Shown: positions 1-6,162 of the stretch, piece by piece
Position numbering within the stretch: position 1 is the stretch's first letter
Layout of the letters: the number at the start of each line of letters is the position of its first letter
Source: Chitinophagales bacterium
Lineage (GTDB): Bacteria > Bacteroidota > Bacteroidia > Chitinophagales > UBA10324
DNA: 6,162 nt
NCBI GenBank assembly: GCA_013695775.1
Contig: JACCZV010000255.1
Coordinates: 1 to 6,162 of the forward strand
Reading direction: 5' to 3'
Program-made: the position numbers and the translations under genes
The notes under the pieces: model-generated
Told to the model about the DNA's origin: nothing
The model's database searches: none
What the model saw: the letters and a program-made list of their open reading frames with translations, nothing else

Positions 1-956
1 GCCTTTGAGTATCCCCGGCTAACGAAGTTGTCAAAATCATCAAGCATGGAAAAATCCTTTTCCCATTTTTTATTCTTTATGTTGATGATTCCTTGTTTTG
101 TAAACAGCATTCCATTTCTTCCGTTCCGGGTCGGTATCACGCAATCAAACATATCAACGCCAAGGCTTATGCATTCAAGGATATTATCAGGCATTCCAAC
201 ACCCATCAGGTAACGTGGCTTTTCCCTTGGCAATATATCGCATACTATTGCGGTCATCTCATACATTAACTCAGCAGGTTCGCCTACGGAGAGACCTCCA
301 ATGGCATTTCCTTCACCATTTTTCTCTGCGGTAACTTCTGCTGATCTCTTACGCAAATCAGCGTAGGTGCTTCCCTGCACGATCGGGAATAAGGACTGGT
401 CATAACCATAAAGTGGTTCACTTTTATGTGTTTGCTCCATACATCGCTGAAGCCATCTGTGTGTTAACTCCATAGATTTTTTTGCTTCATCATAATTACA
501 GGGCCAGGCGATGCATTCATCAAAAGCCATCATAATATCTCCCCCCAAGATTCGCTGAATATCGATCACATGTTCGGGCGAGAAAAGATGCCGGGAGCCA
601 TCTACGTGTGAATGAAATTTTGCTCCTTCTTCTGTAATCTTTCTTCTGTGAGACAGTGAGTAAACCTGGTAACCTCCACTATCGGTTAAAATAGGATGAT
701 GCCATCCATTAAATGCATGTAAGCCCCCTGCAGCATGAATTACCTCAGGGCCGGGTCTTAGATAGAGATGATAGGTATTTCCGAGTATGATCTGCGCACC
801 TATCGTTTGTTCTAATTCGATAAAGTGAACAGCTTTCACGGCACCAGTTGTTCCTATAGGCATGAAGGTAGGAGTTTGTATAGTGCCATGAGGTGTGCTG
901 ATAGTTCCGGCACGGGCAGCGCTATATGAATCTTGAGCCTCAAGTTGAAATTGCAT
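1..956 (-). CDS. tgt: Queuine/preQ1 tRNA-guanine transglycosylase (Tgt), 3' end cut by the window edge
   Basis: This cytoplasmic enzyme swaps the guanine at wobble position 34 of GUN-anticodon tRNAs for a 7-deazaguanine precursor of queuosine. The minus strand reads openly from an ATG at 954-956 to the left edge, giving 318 full codons; the family is about 375 residues, so roughly 55-60 C-terminal residues lie outside. The N-terminus (TPTFMPIGTTGAVKA, about residues 28-42) and the substrate-pocket stretch LTDSGGYQ put the general acid/base at Asp92. MAFDEC (143-148), IVQGSTYADLR and GGLSVGE follow in family order. FDCVIPTRNGRNG places the nucleophile at Asp271. All catalytic residues are therefore present. 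Oddity: the segment that should hold the CxCxxC zinc ligands reads DDFDNFVSRGYSK, with no cysteine. The gene diverges from the glycosyltransferase across 61 bp. No Shine-Dalgarno is seen, and no preQ1-riboswitch-like leader was recognised. The identification is secure; the exact end is unknown. Confidence 0.96.
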   Translation of the reverse strand, partial: MQFQLEAQDSYSAARAGTISTPHGTIQTPTFMPIGTTGAVKAVHFIELEQTIGAQIILGNTYHLYLRPGPEVIHAAGGLHAFNGWHHPILTDSGGYQVYSLSHRRKITEEGAKFHSHVDGSRHLFSPEHVIDIQRILGGDIMMAFDECIAWPCNYDEAKKSMELTHRWLQRCMEQTHKSEPLYGYDQSLFPIVQGSTYADLRKRSAEVTAEKNGEGNAIGGLSVGEPAELMYEMTAIVCDILPREKPRYLMGVGMPDNILECISLGVDMFDCVIPTRNGRNGMLFTKQGIINIKNKKWEKDFSMLDDFDNFVSRGYSK

Positions 957-965
957 CAGATAGCG

Positions 966-981
966 GATTCACAGGTGAATC
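966..981. promoter_or_regulatory. Inverted repeat in divergent spacer, possible operator
   Basis: GATTCAC-AG-GTGAATC is a perfect 7-bp inverted repeat with a 2-bp spacer. It is overlapped on the right by a smaller repeat, AATC-GT-GATT (978-987). It lies 9 bp upstream of the tgt start and about 36 bp upstream of the glycosyltransferase start, where a regulator could affect both genes. In the tgt leader RNA it could instead form a 6-bp stem with a CCUG loop just before the AUG. No binding protein is recognisable from the sequence, and a 7-bp repeat can occur by chance in 6 kb, so the functional reading is inference. Confidence 0.35.
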
Positions 982-989
982 GTGATTGT

Positions 990-997
990 TACTTTTG
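990..997 (+). promoter_or_regulatory. Candidate Bacteroidota -7 promoter element for the glycosyltransferase
   Basis: TACTTTTG matches the TAnnTTTG -7 consensus used by the primary sigma factor of Bacteroidota. It sits 20 bp before the TTG start, which would give a leader of only about 10-15 nt. No clear TTTG -33 element is seen at the expected distance upstream. That region is instead occupied by the inverted repeat at 966-981, so the promoter, if real, may depend on a regulator. It is a single half-site only. Confidence 0.35.
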
Positions 998-1017
998 GCG
1001 GCTAAAAATAACGGAAA

Positions 1018-2118
1018 TTGGAGGGACTACTTATTCTGTTGGTAATTGCAGCGTCCGTTCAAATATTCTATTATTTATTTTTTTTTATCCGGGTGGCAAC
1101 TCATAAACCTTCAGAAGCAGGACAGGAATTGCCACCTGTTTCAGTCGTCATCTGCGCGCGAAACGAGGCAGCGCAGCTGGAAAAGAACCTTCATACTATT
1201 CTTGAACAGGAATATCCACAGTTTGAGGTTGTTGTAGTAAATGATAATTCAGAAGATGATACAGCAATGTTGTTGCAACGGATTGCAATGACCTTTCCTA
1301 CGCTGCAAATCAGGCATCTTGTTCAGCATTCGCACATAATGAAGGGAAAAAAATATCCTCTTACCGTTGGTATAAGAGCAGCAAGATATGAATGTATATT
1401 AGTTACCGATACTGACTGCGTCCCTTCTTCAAAAATGTGGATTCTTCATATGGCCGGTATATTAACCGGTAAAAAAGAAATAGTATTAGGATATTCACCA
1501 TATAAAAAGTACAAAAGCTTTCTGAATAAGTTTATCCGTTACGAAACTTTTATGACTGCCTTACAATATCTTTCTTTTGCTCTTTGCGGATGCACGTATA
1601 TGGGAATTGGGAGAAACATGGCATACTATAAATCACTATTTTTCCATCATAATATGTTTATTAAATATCCCCACCTGCTTTCAGGTGATGACGATTTGCT
1701 TATAAATAAGGCTGCAACATCGAAAAATGTGACTGTGCAAATTGATAAGAATTCATTTGTCTATTCTGAACCGAAAAAAAATTGGGACGAGTATTGGGCG
1801 CAAAAACGGCGGCATGTGAGCACCGCGATATATTATAAGTTTCAGCATCAGTTACTCTTGGCTTTATTTTCTTTTTCTCATCTGTTATTTTACGTTTTTT
1901 TTCTGTTGGTGATCCTTTATACCGATTATCAATTGCAGGCGATTATGATATTGGCCACCCGCTTAATTATACAAGCCCTTGTACTATCTCCGTCTATGAA
2001 AAAGCTGTGTGAGCATGACTTATTCTGGTATTTTCCTATATTAGATATTTTGCTCTTATTTTACTACTTTAAATTGCTTCCCGGAGTTCTTCAAACAAAA
2101 CCCGAAGCATGGAGGTAA
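1018..2118 (+). CDS. Membrane-bound family 2 glycosyltransferase
   Basis: A 366-residue inverting GT2 (GT-A fold) enzyme of the inner membrane, with its catalytic domain in the cytoplasm. It probably transfers a sugar from a nucleotide donor to a lipid or polymer. An N-terminal membrane helix (about 3-25) precedes the domain, which opens with VSVVICARNE (41-50). VVVVNDNSEDDT (71-82) binds nucleotide, TDTDCVP (130-136) is the DxD metal site, and SGDDDLLIN (222-230) fits the acceptor/catalytic-base region. QKRRHVST (262-269) corresponds to the QxxRW-like motif, with His for Trp. Two or three membrane helices follow (about 280-301, 306-325, 337-355). The TTG start is the first possible start after an in-frame TAA at 1009-1011. 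There is no ATG nearby, and the start has no Shine-Dalgarno. A TTG at 1039 is possible but would trim the first helix. The 3' end overlaps the sigma-factor start. Donor and acceptor cannot be inferred. Confidence 0.88.
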   Translation: MEGLLILLVIAASVQIFYYLFFFIRVATHKPSEAGQELPPVSVVICARNEAAQLEKNLHTILEQEYPQFEVVVVNDNSEDDTAMLLQRIAMTFPTLQIRHLVQHSHIMKGKKYPLTVGIRAARYECILVTDTDCVPSSKMWILHMAGILTGKKEIVLGYSPYKKYKSFLNKFIRYETFMTALQYLSFALCGCTYMGIGRNMAYYKSLFFHHNMFIKYPHLLSGDDDLLINKAATSKNVTVQIDKNSFVYSEPKKNWDEYWAQKRRHVSTAIYYKFQHQLLLALFSFSHLLFYVFFLLVILYTDYQLQAIMILATRLIIQALVLSPSMKKLCEHDLFWYFPILDILLLFYYFKLLPGVLQTKPEAWR

Positions 2119-2714
2119 ATCCTAACTTCTCTCCGCGTGCGCAGGAAGATCTTGATTTGGTAAAGAGCGCCCTGGATGGCGATCAGAGGGCTTACGCCAA
2201 TCTCATGAACAGGTATAAAGACTCGATTTTTTTTCTTGTGCTGAAGATGGTACGTAATGAAGATGATGCGAATGATCTTACCATCGAAGCATTTGGTAAA
2301 GCTTTCAGCAACCTTGCAAAATATACTCCTGATTTTGCCTTCAGCACCTGGCTATATAAGATTGCGCTGAATAATTGTATTGATTTTATCAGGAAAAAAA
2401 AGATAGAAACACTGTCGTTATTCGATACGGATGAAGATGATAAAGGAGAGGTTCAGCAGTTTCATTTCCATAGCACTGCCCCCGACCCCGAAGAGCAATA
2501 CATAAAAATGCAGCGGAATAAAATATTGAGAGATATCATTGATAAGATAAACCCGAAATACCGGCTGCTTATTCAGCTTAGGTACTATGAGGAATTATCG
2601 TATGAAGAAATTGCGGAAAAAACAAGCTTGCCTTTAGGGACTGTGAAAGCCCAGCTTTTCAGAGCAAAAAATTTATTATTCGAAATTATTTCCCCTAAAA
2701 AAGAGCGAATGTGA
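2109..2714 (+). CDS. ECF-type RNA polymerase sigma factor (sigma-70 family)
   Basis: A 201-residue alternative sigma factor that would direct core RNA polymerase to a specific promoter set. The sigma-2 region spans about residues 24-97: EDDANDLTIEAFGKAFSNL (51-69) corresponds to the DAEDLVQETF-like core-binding helix. FSTWLYKIALNNCIDFIRKKK (78-98) follows as the -10-recognition part. An acidic linker (about 99-130) leads to the sigma-4 region (about 135-192). There YEELSYEEIAEKTSLPLGTVKAQLFRAKNLL (160-190; read as overlapping YEELSYEEIAEKTSLP and LPLGTVKAQLFRAK) forms the helix-turn-helix that contacts the -35 element. No sigma-3 domain is present, as expected for ECF factors. The ATG lies within the last codons of the glycosyltransferase (10-bp overlap), implying translational coupling. 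No anti-sigma gene or membrane-sensor gene adjoins it: the next gene is rsmG. Its regulon and signal are unknown. Confidence 0.9.
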   Translation: MEVNPNFSPRAQEDLDLVKSALDGDQRAYANLMNRYKDSIFFLVLKMVRNEDDANDLTIEAFGKAFSNLAKYTPDFAFSTWLYKIALNNCIDFIRKKKIETLSLFDTDEDDKGEVQQFHFHSTAPDPEEQYIKMQRNKILRDIIDKINPKYRLLIQLRYYEELSYEEIAEKTSLPLGTVKAQLFRAKNLLFEIISPKKERM

Positions 2715-2793
2715 CTCAGCGTATTTAAACTTGATCTTTCTCTTCTGTCTTACCCTGGCATTCTTATCTTATGAGCCCGATTCTCATTTTCTT

Positions 2794-3408
2794 GTGAAAC
2801 TTATTCTGAAATATTTCCCAGGGCTCTCCACTACTCAGCAAAACCAGTTGGCAATGCTTCAACAGGTTTACAACGAATGGAACAATCATATCAATGTAAT
2901 CTCCAGGAAGGACATCGGACATTTGTATGAAAGACATGTGCTTCATTCATTGGCTATCTCAAAGTTTAAAGAATTTGAACCAGAAAACAATATTCTTGAT
3001 TCAGGAACAGGTGGCGGATTTCCAGGTATACCACTGGCAATTGTATCTCCCGCGGTGCGGTTTCAGCTTGTAGATTCTATTGGCAAAAAGATCAGGGTGG
3101 TGAAGGCGGTAATAGATGCATTACAACTAAAAAATTGTATTGCGTATAAAGCAAGGGCGGAAGAAGTGCAGGGCAAATTTGATTTTATTGTCAGCAGGGC
3201 TGTAGGCCCAATGAGGGCAATGTGCGACTGGACCGGGCATCTGATTACGCAAGAGAAAAAAGCACAAAAGGGATGGATCTTTTTAAAAGGTGGTGATTTG
3301 CGTGAGGAAATAGCAATATTAAATAGAGATGTTAAAGTGATCTCTATTTCCGATTTTTTTGAAGAGGAATTTTTTTTGGGAAAGCATATCATTTTTGTTC
3401 CTGCATAA
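2794..3408 (+). CDS. rsmG: 16S rRNA (guanine(527)-N7)-methyltransferase RsmG
   Basis: This enzyme uses S-adenosylmethionine to methylate N7 of G527 in the 530 loop of 16S rRNA. The start chosen is GTG at 2794, giving 204 residues that begin MKLILKYFPGLS, the usual N-terminus of Bacteroidota RsmG. A more upstream TTG at 2731 stays in frame but would add a 21-residue hydrophobic stretch not expected in a cytoplasmic methyltransferase. INVISRKD (33-40) and HVLHSLAI (48-55) are family signatures. NILDSGTGGGFPGIPLAI (66-83) is the SAM-binding loop, followed by LVDSIGKK (92-99), with Asp94 placed to bind the ribose. RAEEV (121-125) and FIVSRAV (131-137) complete the fold. It lies on the same strand as the sigma gene, after a 79-nt gap. 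It converges on the peptidase gene with 9 bp between stops. Loss of RsmG is known to give low-level streptomycin resistance in other bacteria. Confidence 0.95.
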   Translation: MKLILKYFPGLSTTQQNQLAMLQQVYNEWNNHINVISRKDIGHLYERHVLHSLAISKFKEFEPENNILDSGTGGGFPGIPLAIVSPAVRFQLVDSIGKKIRVVKAVIDALQLKNCIAYKARAEEVQGKFDFIVSRAVGPMRAMCDWTGHLITQEKKAQKGWIFLKGGDLREEIAILNRDVKVISISDFFEEEFFLGKHIIFVPA

Positions 3409-3417
3409 ATCTCTCTG

Positions 3418-6162
3418 TCAGAATGCCCGCCCAATCCCTAATACCCACCTGAAATCTAAATATTCTTCGCTCGCAGGAACGCTACTTACAAAAACAGGAA
3501 AATCGACCCGTATTGTAAGCGGTTTAACTTTATCTAAAGGCCCCCATTGTTTAATGATTAGCGCAAATCCCAATCCGCCATCCATTTTTACATCTGATAG
3601 AAAAAATTTATTTGTTGAATTCTTATAGCCGATAGTTCCCACATCACTAAATATGTATGAATCTATATGTAACCATTTACGAAAGATTTTAGGCCTCAGT
3701 GAAATGAGATCATCAAATTCCAGTTCACCATTAAAGGCAGCGCCGGTATTTCCTTTATATACTTCATAGCTCACATTGTCCTCATTATTTATTTCAGGCA
3801 CCACATAGCCGGCATACCCTCGAAGATTAAGTCCGCCACCCTGCTGAAAATGGTTTATATCAGAGCCATATCCAAGCCAGTCGTAAGGTATGAATGCTTT
3901 GCTGCGCGTAAATTTATTCTCCATCATCTCTTCAGGACTTGCACCGGCGAGATATAATGCACTTTCGGGTGCAGGATCTCCTGATCCTATTCTTCCTACC
4001 ACACGTGTATTGAATTGAAGCTTCTGAAGTTTATTTCTGCTGACCACCGTCATGGTCAGGTCACCGTATTTATAATCGCTGAACAATGAGGCAGACCTGA
4101 GCACAAGGTCAATAGTGCCACTCCCGTTTAAATAATGATAAATGTGTTGAAAGCCCAACGTTGTAGTATTATTCCAATAGCCAGCATTCCACAGCTCAGG
4201 ATAAAGCAAATATTGAAGGTCTTCATCGTCTGCGCGATACAATGATTTAACACCCATTGAGATCTGGTTGTTTGCGGTGGCCTGCAGAAGAAATCTTGCG
4301 CCTCCTGCCCATAAGCCATCCAGATATCTTGTAAAAATATCAACGCCTGAATTCTTTATTAAACGATGGGTATTTGATGAGTATGAAAAATTAAATGATA
4401 AAGGTGAGGGAGAAACAAGAGTTGAATCCCCCGATATATACCTGGTAATTTTATTTTGAAACAGGGTGGAATTGTACCATGTAGTCATGGAAAATTTATT
4501 TTTCAGCTCGAGATAATTCCCCTCTATATGTATTCCGGTCTTCAAGCCATCGAAGGCATTGTGCCACACATCAGGCCTCCAATACAGCTTATATTGCTTC
4601 CAATCCGGAAGGGTGTAGATTTCTGAATCAAAGTGCAGACCCACACTCCACCGTTTTCTGTTGTCTGGCATATAAACATCTGCCAGCCGGTTTGTTGGAT
4701 CTATGAGGATATCCTTTATTCCTGATGGAATATTAACCTCCGCGGAATAAAAAGGATGCAGCCTATCCCATCCATACCACTTAGGCAAAGTAATAGCATC
4801 TGTTTGCTTCCTGAACCAGGTGTTGGGTATATAAAAGTTATATTGCTGTCCGTCTTTCGCAATCACGCGAAAATCAAGAGGCATCTGCATTCGCCCTTTT
4901 CTTTTGAATTTAACATGATATCTATCACCTTCATGCCGTTGCACCGATTTCACAGCATAGTCAATGGTCTTCGTGGATTCCATCCATTCATCAAAAAACC
5001 AATTAAGATCTACATGTGTATATTGAATCATGGAGTTTCTAAAATCTTCAAAATAAGGATGGCAAAATTTCCATTGATTGAAATAATGTTTCATGGCATT
5101 CTGGAAAAGGGTATCACCAAGCACATACTGAAGATTCCAGAGCATGGTTGCGGTTTTATAATATACATGCCGGTAACCTCCACCATGGCCTAAGGCCCCA
5201 TAAAAGGCATCTGAATGCTGGTTGATGGATTCATCTATTCCTTTCGCTGCTTCAGAAAGATAGCCTATATAAACCTCCTCATCTATTACCAATGATGGTT
5301 GATTAAAGCGTGCGTGGTATTTATCCAGTGCTGGCGGCTCCTTGATGGTGTCGCCGGTTATATGGCGTAATGCCCATGATTCGATGAATTGAGTGAACCC
5401 TTCATCAAGAGCAGCACGATATGTCTCATTGTTTCCTACCTGTCCAAAAAACCACATATGACCGACTTCATGAGCAATTAAATCATAGTAGCCGGGGGTA
5501 AATCCTCCGTCGAGCGTCAGCATTGGATACTCCATTCCATCCCGGGCATCTGCAACAATAATTTTAGGCCAGGAATACATTCCAAAATCACGGGAATAAA
5601 CCTCTATACATTTGGCGGTAAACGATGCGGCATCCTGCCATCCGGCGGCATGCTGCTCCTGTGCAAGTGACTGGCATAAAATCTTGCGGTTTTGTTTAAT
5701 ATAAGGATCATAAACAGACGCCGTTGTCTCTCCGATTCGATAAGTCGGGTCTGCGGTCCATGCAAAATCATGAACATTTTCTGCATAGAACTTCCACGTC
5801 TTTCTATCTGTGGAATCGTACGAAATAATTACTGAGGCCTTAGATTCCCATTTCTTATGGGCAAAGTTGGTGATATCCAGTTTAGCTTTAAGTTCCGGAG
5901 GTAATACTTCATTTTCGTTTAATAATGTTCCAGTTGCTCCAACGATGTAATTGGAAGTGAAATTAAGTTCAACCTCAAAAGTCCCGAAGTTTCCATAGAA
6001 TTCCTTCCCGAGATGTTGATCGGTGTCCCATCCCAACTTGCGATCATAAACGCATATGCGGGGATACCAATGAACTCCATCATAATGTGTGAATCCATTT
6101 GAAGTAAACTTTTTCATCCTTCTCCGCTGCGATCCATTGTCGAAATATGTCTTAAAAGTTAT
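3418..6162 (-). CDS. M1-family zinc metallopeptidase with C-terminal Omp85-like beta-barrel, 5' end outside window
   Basis: The frame is open from the right edge to a TGA at 3418-3420 (914 residues). A Met codon at 6115-6117 is internal: 15 upstream codons (ITFKTYFDNGSQRRR) continue the family sequence. The N-terminal M1 domain start and any signal peptide, perhaps 200 residues, are missing. Numbering from that Met, residues 1-120 are the end of the N-terminal saddle (HYDGVHWYPRICVYD, TDQHLGKEFYG). GMEYP (194-198) stands where classical M1 enzymes have GAMEN. HEVGH (216-220), 18 residues and Glu239 form the complete zinc site with catalytic Glu217; Tyr319 in YYKTATML is the likely transition-state Tyr. 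Residues about 386-482 resemble the M1 beta-sandwich. Residues about 485-899 resemble an outer-membrane barrel: alternating strands, GGLNLRGY (761-768), FSDVGTIGY (823-831), and a final GIGRAF. Expected location: outer membrane. Peptidase identity is firm; the barrel is inferred from pattern. Confidence 0.92.
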   Translation of the reverse strand: MTFKTYFDNGSQRRRMKKFTSNGFTHYDGVHWYPRICVYDRKLGWDTDQHLGKEFYGNFGTFEVELNFTSNYIVGATGTLLNENEVLPPELKAKLDITNFAHKKWESKASVIISYDSTDRKTWKFYAENVHDFAWTADPTYRIGETTASVYDPYIKQNRKILCQSLAQEQHAAGWQDAASFTAKCIEVYSRDFGMYSWPKIIVADARDGMEYPMLTLDGGFTPGYYDLIAHEVGHMWFFGQVGNNETYRAALDEGFTQFIESWALRHITGDTIKEPPALDKYHARFNQPSLVIDEEVYIGYLSEAAKGIDESINQHSDAFYGALGHGGGYRHVYYKTATMLWNLQYVLGDTLFQNAMKHYFNQWKFCHPYFEDFRNSMIQYTHVDLNWFFDEWMESTKTIDYAVKSVQRHEGDRYHVKFKRKGRMQMPLDFRVIAKDGQQYNFYIPNTWFRKQTDAITLPKWYGWDRLHPFYSAEVNIPSGIKDILIDPTNRLADVYMPDNRKRWSVGLHFDSEIYTLPDWKQYKLYWRPDVWHNAFDGLKTGIHIEGNYLELKNKFSMTTWYNSTLFQNKITRYISGDSTLVSPSPLSFNFSYSSNTHRLIKNSGVDIFTRYLDGLWAGGARFLLQATANNQISMGVKSLYRADDEDLQYLLYPELWNAGYWNNTTTLGFQHIYHYLNGSGTIDLVLRSASLFSDYKYGDLTMTVVSRNKLQKLQFNTRVVGRIGSGDPAPESALYLAGASPEEMMENKFTRSKAFIPYDWLGYGSDINHFQQGGGLNLRGYAGYVVPEINNEDNVSYEVYKGNTGAAFNGELEFDDLISLRPKIFRKWLHIDSYIFSDVGTIGYKNSTNKFFLSDVKMDGGLGFALIIKQWGPLDKVKPLTIRVDFPVFVSSVPASEEYLDFRWVLGIGRAF

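Noticed and set aside
28..213. Small plus-strand open frame of 61 codons
   Set aside because: It lies wholly antisense to tgt, whose frame has clear family motifs; the translation shows no recognisable domain.
1003..1010. Minus-strand TATTTTTA as a -7 promoter element for tgt
   Set aside because: It has one mismatch to TAnnTTTG in an AT-rich stretch, with no -33 partner; too weak to call.
1078..1086. Run of nine T near the start of the glycosyltransferase gene, a possible slippage or phase-variation tract
   Set aside because: The run encodes FFF in a membrane helix, and runs of 7-8 T or A also occur in the sigma and rsmG genes, so it fits general AT-rich composition and not a switch. Comparing run length in many reads would settle it.
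2726..2733. TAAACTTG as a -7 promoter element for rsmG
   Set aside because: One mismatch to TAnnTTTG and no convincing upstream element; rsmG could equally be read from the upstream operon.
3400..3430. Possible bidirectional terminator between the convergent rsmG and peptidase genes
   Set aside because: Only 9 bp separate the stops, and no stem-loop with a T-run could be found in or around them; read-through into the opposite gene is possible but not demonstrated.
3063..3434. Minus-strand open frame of 123 codons across rsmG
   Set aside because: It is antisense to the conserved RsmG SAM-binding and SRA regions and overlaps the end of the peptidase gene; no independent coding signal.
4756..5193. 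Plus-strand open frame of 145 codons inside the peptidase gene
   Set aside because: It is antisense to conserved M1 sequence and has low-complexity shadow-like composition; no motif or start context supports it.
6115..6117. ATG as the true start of the peptidase gene
   Set aside because: The frame stays open upstream to the window edge and encodes residues (TYFDNGSQRRR) that run straight into conserved M1 sequence; starting here would remove most of the N-terminal M1 domain and any signal peptide.

Overview
The window looks like chromosomal DNA of a member of the Bacteroidota (moderate-to-low GC). The evidence is the character of its proteins: an RsmG that opens with the LILKYFP...VISRKD signature, a queuine tRNA-ribosyltransferase, and a large M1 metallopeptidase of the Bacteroidota type. 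Shine-Dalgarno sequences are absent in front of the starts, and a TAnnTTTG-type promoter element lies in the one divergent spacer. The class is not certain; Chitinophagia or Sphingobacteriia is a guess. No mobile element, tRNA, rRNA or CRISPR array was seen.

Layout from left to right. (1) tgt on the minus strand enters from the left edge, with its 3' end missing. (2) A 61-bp divergent spacer follows, holding an inverted repeat and a promoter-like element. (3) A plus-strand cluster then runs: a membrane family 2 glycosyltransferase, an ECF-type sigma factor whose start overlaps the glycosyltransferase stop by 10 bp, and, after a 79-nt leader, rsmG. (4) A very long minus-strand gene for an M1-family zinc metallopeptidase fills the right 2.7 kb. 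It meets rsmG tail to tail with only 9 bp between the stops, and its 5' end lies beyond the right edge.

Two genes act on translation-related RNA: Tgt modifies the tRNA wobble base, and RsmG methylates 16S rRNA G527. The glycosyltransferase and sigma factor appear translationally coupled and probably form a small envelope-related unit, though their targets cannot be read from the sequence. The most interesting object is the peptidase. Behind a complete M1 catalytic core (HEVGH-x18-E) and a beta-sandwich domain, its last 415 or so residues look like an Omp85/BamA-type outer-membrane beta-barrel. They carry an LRGY motif, a following DVG strand, and a terminal Phe. This suggests a peptidase physically tethered to the outer membrane by its own barrel, without POTRA domains. 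A second oddity is that the visible C-terminal part of Tgt has lost all three zinc-binding cysteines in an otherwise alignable position.
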